DNA from: Goniomonas avonlea
Lineage: Eukaryota; Cryptophyceae; Goniomonadida; Goniomonadaceae
Reading direction: 5' to 3'
Assembly (NCBI GenBank): GCA_003573635.1
Contig: QUTJ01031315.1
Coordinates: 1 to 10,838, forward strand
DNA: 10,838 nt
The notes below the pieces were generated by a model that had not been told where the DNA came from, did no database searches, and saw only the letters and a list, made by a program, of their open reading frames with translations. Positions 1 to 8,539 of this stretch are shown piece after piece; the first letter of the stretch is position 1; the number at the start of each line of letters is the position of its first letter. A program made the position numbers and the translations under genes.

Positions 1-234
1 GCCAGAAGGAGAGGGAGGGTGAACATAGCTCACCCAGGGGGGGGGAGGGGAGTGAACGTGGCTCAGTTGTCAAGGGAGAGGGAAGTGATCATGGCTCATT
101 ATGATGCCAGGAGGGGAGGGAGTGAGCATCGCTCACCAGTGAACATGGCACGTATGCCAAGGGGGAGGGAAGTGAACATAGGAAGGGAACATATCTCACC
201 ATGCCAAGGGGGGGGGGGGGGGGGCATAGCTCAC
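1..234 (-). repeat. Degenerate minisatellite filling the last visible intron of the M8 gene
   Basis: Read on the minus strand, the intron opens with GTGAGCTATG and then repeats a unit of roughly 35 bases about six times. Each unit has a donor-like GTGAGC(T/G)ATG or a variant, a TTCACT segment, a C/T-rich tract and TTGGCAT or TGGC. The copy next to the exon carries a run of 18 C (18 G on plus, near 207-224). Copies differ in length and by substitutions. Several copies have TGGCATGGTGAG or similar, resembling the exon end plus donor (TGGTACATG, then GTGAGC). The array continues to the window edge, so its size and the acceptor are unknown. Confidence 0.8.
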
Positions 235-1550
235 CATGTACCAGCCAGAGTCCTCGAAGAGAGCGAGCGTAATGTTGCTGAATTTTGGAGGAATGGATGT
301 CGCTACGCCGACCATGTATTCTCCATGAAAAATGCGCTGTTCCCAATGGGAGCCGGCAGTGCCTGCGCCCTGCTCAACATGAGTTCTTCGCACAAACGTC
401 GAGAACCACGCACCCCGCCTTCTTCAATTTCAGCCCCGTTCAGAGTGGAGCATCCAAAGTGCGCCCGTGCGGCTTCCAGCACCTTGGGGGTGACAATTTT
501 TTGAACTTGGTGGCCACGTTCGGTAAAGGTTCCGAGTGTCGAGCTGCCCGGCGTCGGGTCTGAGCCATCGGTTGCTGCTCCGGCAAGTGTGACTCCAAGA
601 TGCAACTGACAAAAGGCACCTACGTCTTGTGCTGCGAGGATTTCCGGCGGAGTCCCTGTAATAGCCAAACAGTCCAGCAGACAAGACCTGCACGATCTCC
701 CTCAGCCAAGGCCCGTCAAAAAAAAAAGAGGTGCGGCGTACCAGAGCGTGAGTCATCTCGTGAACGGTTGTCATCACAACATCAAAAATTTCAACTGGGT
801 CGGTCGCAATTTTCAATGAGACAGCACAGAAGTTCACGTACCCCACGATCGGCCTGCGAGGAGGTTTTGTGACTCAAAGAGAATGGAGAGTGAGGATCTC
901 CACCTGTCCAGGGTATCTTGAGCACAGGCTGCGGCAAATGCAAGAGTACCACCCCCACAGCTGGCGGTTTCAGAGGCATAAACGTAAAACAAAAAATCTG
1001 TGTTGGGCTCGCCAGATCCACCAGCAGACGTGGTGCACGTCGAGCTGTCGGACCCATCAGGGCACACTTGGCTTTCCTTGATGTGTTTCGATGGAATGGT
1101 GCGACCGAGACCACAGGTTGGGGTTGCTCCTTCACCAGAACACTTGCCCTTGTTGACTCCACTGGTCCAGCGGCCCGCAGTGCACGTTTTCTCTCCGTAC
1201 CAGAGATTTCCCACAACGGGTGTCACTTTGAGTGCCTCATTCAGCATCGTCTTCGCAGGAGCTAGAATTTTGTCCTTGAGATAGGCCTTCACAGCAGCAT
1301 CATTGACATCAGTTTCAAGATAACTGAAGTCGTAGGTAATCCGGATCGGGCTGTTGGCCCGTGTCTTCAAGCGCCGATCAGCTCCGCTGTTCGGGGTGTT
1401 GGCACGCGCCTCGGCGATGTCGGAAGGGTAGGTCAAATGCGACCGCTCAGTTGGGTGAAGTTCGCGAGGGAGGTTGTCGTGCACACATGTGTGACCTGCG
1501 GCAACCGTTCCAAGGACGAGGGACAACAGGAACAACCCAGGCTTGAACAT
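235..1550 (-). CDS. Leishmanolysin (GP63)-like M8 zinc metallopeptidase, 3' end missing
   Basis: Zinc endopeptidase of family M8, expected to be secreted or surface-bound. Visible exons on the minus strand: 1550-904, 853-742, 687-624, 574-414 and 369-235, together 373 codons. The four introns (50, 54, 49 and 44 bases) all begin GT, end AG and keep frame. Residues 1-18 look like a signal peptide, followed by HTCVHD, the His/Cys propeptide motif usual in GP63. The active site HEMTH (H247, E248, H251) lies at the end of exon 2. The third zinc ligand is H336 in GSHWEQR, exon 5. Also typical are RPIVGYVNFC, YYRDSAGNP, HFGCSTLNGAE and LALFEDSGWY. The intron acceptor before exon 5 could instead lie six bases further on. 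The coding part stops at a strong donor (GTGAGC at 234-229), so the Cys-rich C-terminal region lies beyond the window. Family assignment is near certain; exact splice sites are inferred. Confidence 0.93.
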
Positions 1551-1782
1551 TGTTCGGTTGGCCGTGAAAACAATGGGAATATCGCGCTTTCAGTTAGAAA
1601 ATGTCGATCTCCCTTAGTCTCGAATATGTTTGAGAATAGTACTGAATAGCCAAATTAATATTTGTTTTGAGCATGTACTAGTATTACTGATAATACTTAT
1701 TGAAATTTGATTGAGTACTACTAGTAGTATTACAAAGAAATAGATAAAATTAATAAAAATATTATCTCTTGAAGCCTGAAAC
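1551..1782. promoter_or_regulatory. AT-rich divergent intergenic region with palindromes
   Basis: This 232-base gap separates the start codons of the M8 protease (minus) and the RWD protein (plus), so it should hold both 5' UTRs and promoters. From about 1630 to 1770 it is much richer in A/T than the flanking genes. It contains a perfect 14-base palindrome TACTACTAGTAGTA (1716-1729), the palindrome TACTAGTA (1676-1683), and a 7-base stem AGTATTA/TAATACT with a CTGA loop (1680-1697). No clear TATA box or known factor site is assigned. Promoter function is inferred from position only. Confidence 0.55.
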
Positions 1783-2838
1783 ATGGCTGAGCACAGAACA
1801 AATTCTGGGCCCGAGTCGTTGACCGGGGAAGACGAGCTTGGGCTCGCTCGTCAGCTTGCTGAGCTGGATTTTATCAGTGCCGCGTATCCCGAAGCCGTGG
1901 TGCGACGGGGCATCGACAATATCGGGTTTGAGATCTCCCTTCACGCAGCTTCTGACTGCGCTGACCCGGGACGAGTTTCTTTGAACTTCTCGTTTCCCTC
2001 AGGCTACCCAGACTCGACAGGACCGGCCGTTGAGGTTTCTAGTTTTACCTTTCGTGAGAAAGACGTGTGCGTCTTGTTGGATGTTATTTCTCGGGCTACT
2101 TCAGACGGTTCGGACGAACGTTGTCTGCAGGTCCTGCAACACGTCGAGGAGTTTGTGAATTCCAACCTTGGGAACGACAAGATTCGTGAAACCCCACCAG
2201 TTTTCAGGCAAACACTTGATTGTCAAGAGGTAAACGACCCTCCAGAAGACGATGTTTGCTCGGGACCCAAAAGCCCAGCCTCCCCTGCAGGTGTTGATGC
2301 CACCAGCTGCGAATCTGACGTTAAAGAGACACGGGGCACCGACTGCCTTGTTGTCTGTGTGATATCATTCGATCACATCAAAGCAAAACATTCGAGGAAG
2401 TTCATCGTTGAGCACGCAGCAAGTCTCGGCTTGACAGGTGTTCTTCGACCCGGCAAGCCTGGGTTGATTGTTGTGGAAGGACCTCGCTCCGCTGTTCGGG
2501 TTTATGAAGCGGACATTCGTCAGCAGCTTAGTACATGTACCAGGACGATGGGATGCTGGGGTCCTGCGAACCATCATTTTCAGTCGATTACAGTCCTCAG
2601 TACCATCTTGCACCCGCACCCCGAGATTGCTTGTTTTCAACGGATGTCAGAGCTCGAGACGGAGACGATAATGCACCTCGGTCACATTTTCATTGAGGCG
2701 GGTCTGTCAAGTCTCTTTTATGAGTGCACTGGCTTCAATCGTGCTTGGACTGTTCCCTCAGAGGCAGGTGGTCCGGACCCCTACCTCAAGCAGCGCGGTG
2801 GAACAAAGATGAAAAAGTCAAACAAACGAATACATTGA
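1783..2838 (+). CDS. RWD and DUF1115 domain protein, RWDD2-like
   Basis: An intronless 351-residue protein; the start AACATGGCT has a favourable context and follows the AT-rich intergenic region. Residues about 18-130 read as an RWD domain (alpha+beta fold, GCN2/ubiquitin-E2-like), including the proline-bearing turn FPSGYPDSTGP at 71-81. A polar, probably disordered linker spans about 135-185. Residues about 188-320 match the DUF1115 C-terminal domain of RWDD2-type proteins: VCVISFDHIKAKHSRKFI, then LGLTGVLRPGKPGLIVVEGP, and an FQRMSELE...HIFIEAGLSSLFYECTGF end. RWDD2 proteins have no well-defined biochemical role, so none is proposed. The C-terminus is basic (KMKKSNKRIH). The gene is convergent with the Ser/Pro-rich gene and is the only multi-domain gene here without introns. 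Confidence 0.87.
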   Translation: MAEHRTNSGPESLTGEDELGLARQLAELDFISAAYPEAVVRRGIDNIGFEISLHAASDCADPGRVSLNFSFPSGYPDSTGPAVEVSSFTFREKDVCVLLDVISRATSDGSDERCLQVLQHVEEFVNSNLGNDKIRETPPVFRQTLDCQEVNDPPEDDVCSGPKSPASPAGVDATSCESDVKETRGTDCLVVCVISFDHIKAKHSRKFIVEHAASLGLTGVLRPGKPGLIVVEGPRSAVRVYEADIRQQLSTCTRTMGCWGPANHHFQSITVLSTILHPHPEIACFQRMSELETETIMHLGHIFIEAGLSSLFYECTGFNRAWTVPSEAGGPDPYLKQRGGTKMKKSNKRIH

Positions 2839-3034
2839 GTTTTGCAATATGATCCAAACTGGCAAGGACCACAGTGGCGCCACACTTGCATGCCCAAGTA
2901 GGCACTGAGCAATGTAGCGAGCCAAGTTATGGCGTGTTTATGGAGTTGGAGATTACAACTGCCCAATCATGTCAGGAAGGCTGAATTAGTTTGCGGTCAA
3001 TACGACGGGGCACTTTGTGGAGTTATGACGGCTG

Positions 3035-4496
3035 TCACCGCGCCTTGGCACTCAACGCACGCCGTGCTTGCAGTGCCTCTGTGCGACGGGAGACTGACCA
3101 GGCCCTTTCGTCAAGCGATGATACGACGGCAGTGATGGAATCAATGATGCGAGAAGCTTGGTCCTGTCAACCGTCAGACTTTCTAAATCTCATATACGAT
3201 ATGCCGAAATCGAGATGACACAGTTTAGAAAAATAGCTTACAAGCTGCCTCACAAGCAGACGCCTTGCAACGCTCTCCGGAATTTGCGCATCAACTTCTC
3301 CCGTAGAATCTACTGCAGCACGAGCGTCGGCAGTACTCGCAGGCTTTGGTGGGGTAGCAGGGAGCTGGAGGGAGCTGAGAGCTGACACGCTTGGGTTGGA
3401 CCAAAATCTTGCCAAACTTGGCACTGCGGGATCGGATTATCATCTGAAACATCTCAAACACAAAGACCCACAATCACGGAGGTGTTCCAGTTCGTCAAAT
3501 TCACGCCCTAAACTGTTAGTTTCATGCCTCTGCAAAGCAATGTCAGAGGACAGCGCTGCGGGTCCGCCGCTCCCGCGCTCAATTTTGCGTTCAAGCGACG
3601 GTGAAGCCCAATTTCTGTTTCGAAGTGGCGAAGCTCCATCGGTTGCAGGGGCTGGATCGGAGTAATTTGGCGAAGGGGAGCCAGTGCACTCAGGTTCCGT
3701 TGATCGAGGAGATTGCGATGCGACAGAGGCGCCCCGGCTGTTTGAGCCAGAGGATGCGTTTGATGAGGAGGATGACGCATGCCCAGGAGAGGTGATGAAT
3801 GTTGGAGAACGTGAAGATGAAGACACATGAATGGGACGGCAATCACTGGCCTGCGGCTCGGCTGGTGACAGACAGGAGCCCTCGGCAGGAGACCCAACCG
3901 ATGGAGACGCACTCGGGTCAAACAACGATGCTGCTGCGGCCGCTACTGCTTGTTCAAGGCGGGACACAGCATAATCTTGTGCATGGTGAGAGGCCACAAG
4001 TTGTCGATGCAGCTCGTCAATCGCGCTGGTGAGTCCACGAGGAACCCCACGAGCAGCGCTGTTGCCCGCCACTGGGGTGGTGTGCGGCTGTGGGGGAGGA
4101 GTCTCCGGAGACGTGTTCGAAGGAGGCTGCACGTCTGACACAGCTGGCGGACCATGCAGTCGGTAAGAGTCGAGCAACTCAAGTTGTGCCAGAACTGCTT
4201 CTGTGGAGGCGTTGGCCTGCTGCTGGAGCTGTGAATTCTTGGGATAGAAAGGGTTTCTCTCAAACCTGATGCGAGGAACGAGATGAACTGGGATCTCCAC
4301 GTTGGGGACCAGGCGAGATCTCATGACTATCCATTATCAAGTAAGCATCCAGTTGAGCCAGAACTTCGTCTTCTAAACTGGCGGTGGACTGCGGTCCGGT
4401 GAGCGAGCAAACCACCAGACACGATCTCCTAACCTTGAACTCGCTTGGCAGATCTCCATCCATAACTTCACGCACATCATGGACCTGGGAGTCCAT
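3035..4496 (-). CDS. Ser/Pro-rich protein of unknown function, spliced
   Basis: I do not recognise a family. Proposed exons on the minus strand: 4496-4266, 4219-3472, 3423-3242 and 3163-3035, giving 429 residues ending AKAR. Introns are 46, 48 and 78 bases, GT-AG, all frame-preserving; the third has the strong donor GTAAGC. An alternative last step uses a 58-base intron (3038-2981, ending CTAATTCAG) and a tiny exon 2980-2953, ending LPDMIGQL, 437 residues. The N-terminal part is acidic with the segment EDEVLAQLDAYL, echoed in exon 2 by TEAVLAQLELLDSY. Exon 2 has a helical stretch (SAIDELHRQLVASHHAQDY), then a long Ser/Pro/Ala low-complexity region. The C-terminus (SVARRLLVRQL, then DQASRIIDSITAVVSSLDERAW) looks like an amphipathic helix or coiled coil. 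The frame upstream of the start is closed by a stop. The consistent splicing supports a real gene; function is open. Confidence 0.62.
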
Positions 4497-5044
4497 ATTG
4501 CTCAGGTCAATCCTCGCTGTCGGCGCGAAATGGCAGGACCGAACAATTTTTCCGGTTCATATGAGCTTGGAGCATACAAAAATACTTGTCAAATTTTGAC
4601 GCTGACAAAGGATCGAAGGGGCAAGAAAAATGTTCATTTTTACCAAGCTGTGCTACAAGAACTGCTGGAGCCCTATGCCCGATGATTCGGCTGCAGTGCA
4701 GAGCTGGTCCAACTATATTATATCTATATATATCTAGATATATGTATATAGAAATATATATATATATCCATAGAAAGTGCGTATCTTCATCTACCAGTCT
4801 CCCAGTGTGTCGACACCCACGGCGGATTCGATCCCAGCGCCGGGCTGTAAGATGAACATTCATTTTAAAACGATTTGTGCAAATGAAAGCGAATCCTACC
4901 AGTAGTACCCGTTGCGTGTATTTAAAAGTTAGTGGAGGGTTGATGTCACTGTCTGTTTAGGCAGTGTGTGATCTGGAAAGTCTCAAAGCACCTGCGATTC
5001 TGAAAGAAATTTTCACAAAGTATGACACACGCTTCGTCACGTTT
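4497..5044. other. Intergenic region with AT microsatellite
   Basis: This lies downstream of the RING gene and upstream of the Ser/Pro-rich gene, both on the minus strand. It holds an AT dinucleotide-rich tract at 4714-4768. A minus-strand open frame across 4507-4863 runs through that tract and gives an Ile/Tyr repeat, so I do not treat it as a gene. It should contain the 3' UTR of the RING gene and the promoter of the Ser/Pro-rich gene. No RNA gene or strong regulatory motif is seen. Confidence 0.6.
4714..4768. repeat. AT-rich microsatellite
   Basis: An imperfect (TA)n tract of about 55 bases interrupted by C, G and AAA. It contains the short palindrome TATATCTAGATATA. It sits in the intergenic region between two minus-strand genes. 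Confidence 0.85.
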
Positions 5045-6190
5045 TCAGGCTGACAGCGAAGAACCGAGTCCAAGGCGTCTACGGCACAAAGGGCAACTTT
5101 GAGACTTCTGAAACCATTGGTCCACACACGCTCTGTGGAACATGTGGCCGCATGCGGTAATTTTGCGGACAACTGGGTCGACATCATAAGAACTGGTGCA
5201 GATTGCACATTTGTCTTCCTGATCCACAGTCATTCGTTGAACACGAGCAAAGAGTGAAACACACCTGGTCTTCTTCAGACGTGTCGGTTGACGACACAAC
5301 CTGGACACTGCTGCCAGAATTCAACATTGCTAGGGTTGTAGTGCGCTGGAAACAGGTGCATTAGAACATAAAATGGATGTAAGACGAAACTACTAACCGC
5401 AGCCATTCCACAATCAGTCAGGGCCAGCGACAAACAGAACGCATACTCGGTGAGCGACCGCTCGCTGTGGATCTGCGGTACGGTTCAGCGCGGAAACAGG
5501 AGTGACAAAATACCTCTGAGCACAAAGACCCAATTAATCGTTGGATGTGTTCCAGGTTCGACCTGTAGAGCCAGCAGCAAGTTGTAGCCAGGAGGCTGAT
5601 CTTGTACACATGCTGTTGCCTGGGCCAGAAAAGATTGGACAGAAGGCACGCCGCGGTGAAGCTTCGCCTCGTGTGAGAGAAAGGTTTTTACAAGAGCAGG
5701 TACCTGATATTCCACTTTTGATGGCGTCGAACCAAGTTCACCGCAGAGGATAATTTCTTGTGAAAGCTGCGAGGAATAAGGACCTGACAAACTGAACCAA
5801 GTCTTGCCTCGTTAAAAACTGCACACCACCGCAATATTCCAAGTTGCGATCCCACACAGCTCGTGGAGTTGTTGCGCTGTCGGATCAAATATCAGCTCGG
5901 CCAAGCGAAGCCACGCCCGGACCTTTGTTCCGAAAGCACTTGGACGGCGGCCTGCGCCCGCGCGATTGCAGGTAGAGCTCGAGAACGAAATCGTGACGCA
6001 AGTTTTGAGGTCTGCAAAAATCGTTAGCGGACCACACGGCGAACAGGAGCCGCACCAGACGCTGGCAGGTAAACAAGGAGTACACGCTAAACCCAGTGGC
6101 AGAAACTTCGAGAAGCACCCTCATTGCAGACGGAATGCGAGCAGAGTAGAACAATACCGCTGGCAACAACTTTGATGGTACATCAGGCAT
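5045..6190 (-). CDS. RING-H2 zinc finger protein, probable E3 ubiquitin ligase
   Basis: Proposed exons on the minus strand: 6190-6061, 6011-5858, 5766-5704, 5619-5514, 5472-5309 and 5264-5045, giving 278 residues. Introns are 49, 91, 84, 41 and 44 bases, all GT-AG and in frame; the first has CTAAC followed by a T tract before its CAG. The C-terminal exon carries a complete C3H2C3 RING: C225-x2-C228, C244-x-H246, H249-x2-C252, C263-x2-C266, with W256 at the usual E2-contact position. Such RING-H2 domains normally bind two zinc ions and recruit ubiquitin-conjugating enzymes. The N-terminal part has moderately hydrophobic stretches (LPAVLFYSARIP, YKISLLATTCCWLY, EYAFCLSLALTDCGMAA, SSFVLHPFYVLMHLF) that could be membrane segments, so an ER or endomembrane ligase is possible but unproven. 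The start is the first in-frame ATG after an upstream TAG. The RING is certain; exons 2 and 3 are the least secure. Confidence 0.78.
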
Positions 6191-6375
6191 GAACGCACAG
6201 TCAAAAAGTCTTCGTCCCTACAGAACAGCACTCCTGTGTGAGCCGATCAGGCTTTGAGACCAAGGAGACGAGCGGAAAAACTCTGCCATCACAGATCTTC
6301 GATACCAGTAACCAGTTAGCGCATCGATGCTGCAAGTATCTGACACCGTCACTATGCTCGTTAGCGACATTTTCA
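6191..6375. promoter_or_regulatory. Short divergent promoter region
   Basis: 185 bases separate the start codons of the RING gene (minus) and the MFS gene (plus), so both promoters and 5' UTRs must fit here. No TATA box or recognisable factor site is seen. The plus-strand frame is open upstream to 6238, but the added residues are polar and do not match MFS N-termini, so the MFS start is placed at 6376. Function is inferred from position. Confidence 0.45.
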
Positions 6376-8440
6376 ATGCGAACAGAGGCGCGACTGCAGC
6401 TTGTGTATCTCATCAGTGTGCTGGATATCCTGGGCGCGTCTCTCGTGGTGCCTATCATTCCCCATCAAGCACGGTCGCTTGGTGCTGATGCACAACAAAT
6501 TGGTTTGTTAGCCAGCCTCTACGGAGCCTTGCAGTTGCTTGGTTCCCCCGTTGTTGGGCGGCTCAGTGACAAAGTTGGAAGACGCCCTGTTATGATCCTA
6601 TCGCTTGTTGCTACAGCCTGTAGCTACATCATTCAGGGCGGAGCAACCTCTCTTACCATGCTAATAATCAGCCGTTTCCCTGTTGGCGTGTTCAAACAGT
6701 CGTCCAGCATCGCTCAGGTTGCTTGTGGTGATTCGATTGTCAAGCCTGACTCGCGACGCAGGCGCTCGTGTCTGATCTCACTACACCTGATCAGAGACTG
6801 AGGTGTCTTGCTCGCAACAACGCGGCTCAAGGTGACTATTTCAGAAAAGCGTCCACCTTAACTTTTCCCCGCAGCCCTGGGACTCATCGTTGGTCCCACC
6901 GTGGGGGGTCTGTTGAGTGGCTATGGTTTTGCTTTCCCAGCATATACTGCAGCTGCAGTATTTCTTTTCACGACATGTTTGATCATTGCCTTTTTCCCTT
7001 CGTCCCCCCATACAACGGGCAAGTCTCGCTCGTTCACTCTGTCCTTGCACTTACTGAAACCTGACACAGAGGCCATCGATGCGTTGAAGGCTGGGGATGC
7101 TTCGCCTAATGCAGATACTCCTAAGGTTGTGGATGTGAAAAATCCAACTGCAAAATGGAGTGTGGCCTCCTGGCGTTCCAAGGTACAATGACCACGCGCA
7201 TTCGATTGTCCTGAATCGTTGCAGGTGTTTGTTGTGGAGTTGCTGGGCCTGCGATTGTTGACAAGTCTAAGCAACACGTTGTTTCGAAGCAGGTGCGAAC
7301 TAGCCTCTTGTGGGACACGAGTGCAAACACGCGACATCGCAGCCTGTCGGGCTTCACGACGTCCATGTACGGTCTGACCGCGCGGGAGTACGGTTTTCTC
7401 CTATCCTTCCTGGGCGTCTTAGGAGTCGTGGTGCAGCAAGTAGGTCTTTTTGCCCCTTGAGGTTCTCTACCGTTTGCCTGTTTCACCTGTGGTCTCTGAC
7501 TCTTCCCAACAGTTTGCGGTTCCTGTGCTCGGCAAGTCGCGACACGATGTCCGTCTGATTGTGATGTTTTCTGTGGTGCTTGGACTCACGGAGATATGCA
7601 TCGGTGCGTCGGGTAGCTCACTGAGGTAATCTGCGACAGAAGCCTGTATGTGTGTCCACGCCGGAAGGCGGAATCTGACAAAATTGAACTGTGGTAATCG
7701 TGAACGTTCACTGTGCAATTGAAGAGCCGAGTTTATGGTTGTCGGTGAGGGTATTGTTGGGCGACCTCACCTCGCTCGATGCTACACCCTCAGTCAATAA
7801 CCATGGCACGCAGGTTTCGCGCCAACGTTGCTGGTGTTCCTTGTCCTCCTGGTGCCGCTCACTCTCGGGACTGGCGTCGTTCGGACCTCAACTTTGTCTC
7901 TGATCACAAAGTCTGCCGAGCAAGACGTCGGCCTTATCCTGGGCATGGCCGGGAGTGTTGACAGTGTCGCTCGAATGGTGGGTCACAACAGCGCACACAG
8001 AGAGACGGTGTCGCTCGAATGGTGGGTCATCACAGCGCACACAGAGAGACAGTGTCGCTCGAATGGTGGGTCATAACAGCACGCACGGAGACACACAGGG
8101 GTTGACACGTTCGTTCTTTCATGGCACTTTGCACCTTGTCAAAACACCCAAGACCCTCGCTCGCCCGCCGTCCTCGTCCAATGCTTCTGTGTTTTGCAAG
8201 TTAGAGTGTTCACAGATCAAAGCCACCACATCACTCACCGCCCACCGCCTTTCAAGTTCACTTGGATGTTCTTGAGTTTGACCTGCCCCGCAGCTGTCGC
8301 CCGCGCTGGGAGGGTTTGTGCTGCAGCACATGGGTGCAGAGTGGCTCGGCTCTGCCGCAGCCTTGCTCCTCTGCCCCGTCCCGCTGTTCCTCGGGTCCAG
8401 AGGGATCAGGTTTGGCACCAACAGCCACAAGGAGGATTGA
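6376..8440 (+). CDS. MFSD9-like major facilitator superfamily transporter
   Basis: Membrane transporter of unknown substrate, complete at 428 residues in eight exons: 6376-6717, 6762-6831, 6875-7182, 7225-7292, 7343-7439, 7513-7603, 7814-7977 and 8294-8440. Introns are 44, 43, 42, 50, 73, 210 and 316 bases, all GT-AG; the exons sum to an exact multiple of three. The first transmembrane helix starts at about residue 8 (VYLISVLDILGASLVVP). The diagnostic MFS loop motif GRLSDKVGRR is at 61-70. RFPVGVFKQSSSIAQ joined to ALVSDLTTPDQR, and then to LGLIVGPTVGG, matches the MFSD9/tetracycline-type layout. Later exons restore EICIGFAPTLLVFLVLLVPLTLG and SVARM joined to LSPALGGFVLQH. The cytoplasmic loop between halves is about residues 185-230. 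The last two introns are several times longer than the rest, and intron 7 starts inside a three-copy tandem repeat. Confidence 0.92.
7604..7813 (+). other. Long structured intron 6 of the MFS gene
   Basis: This 210-base intron (donor GTGCGT, acceptor ACGCAG) is four to five times the local norm. Joining its flanks gives EICIGFAPTLL without a gap in the family pattern, so no extra exon is needed. It contains a perfect 12-base palindrome GTGAACGTTCAC (7700-7711) and a 7-base stem GGTGAGG/CCTCACC (7744-7750 with 7765-7771). I see no open frame or RNA gene in it. Confidence 0.6.
7964..8095 (+). repeat. 44-bp tandem repeat across the exon 7 donor of the MFS gene
   Basis: Three direct copies begin at 7964, 8008 and 8052, an exact 44-base period. 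Each starts with GTGTCGCTCGAATG, the last 14 bases of exon 7, followed by the donor GTGGGTCA and about 22 more intron bases (ACAACAGCGCACACAGAGAG type). The third copy is the most diverged at its end. Only the first donor (7978) joins exon 8 in frame, because 44 and 88 are not multiples of three. The array enlarges intron 7, which is 316 bases in total. Confidence 0.92.
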
Positions 8441-8487
8441 GGTCCAGAGGGATCAGGTTTGGCACCAACAACCACAAGGAGGATTGA
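8394..8487 (+). repeat. 47-bp tandem duplication of the MFS gene 3' end
   Basis: Two copies, 8394-8440 and 8441-8487, start GGTCCAGAGGGATCAGG and end GGAGGATTGA. They differ by about one base (AGCCACAA versus AACCACAA). The first copy encodes the last residues of the transporter (SRGIRFGTNSHKED) and its stop; the second lies directly after the stop in the presumed 3' UTR. Near identity suggests a recent duplication. Confidence 0.93.
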
Positions 8488-8539
8488 GTGCGGCCCGGGC
8501 CGTGTTTCACAATCGCTTGGGTGTTCCAAGGACCGAGTC

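Noticed and set aside
303-668. Independent small minus-strand gene starting at 668
   Set aside because: Its second half is exon 4 of the protease (VTPKVLEAARAHFGCSTL); the first part is intron and exon 3 in the wrong frame.
235-1550. M8 locus as a frameshifted pseudogene
   Set aside because: Each frame change coincides with a GT...AG segment of 44-54 bases that restores conserved motifs, and other genes have introns of the same size.
4507-4863. 118-residue minus-strand open frame
   Set aside because: It runs through the AT microsatellite (Ile/Tyr repeats), has no recognisable domain and no splice link to either neighbour.
5045-6190. Assignment of the RING gene to HRD1 or gp78
   Set aside because: A few segments look similar (EYAF...FVLH before the RING), but length, helix number and spacing do not fit, so only a generic RING-H2 call is made.
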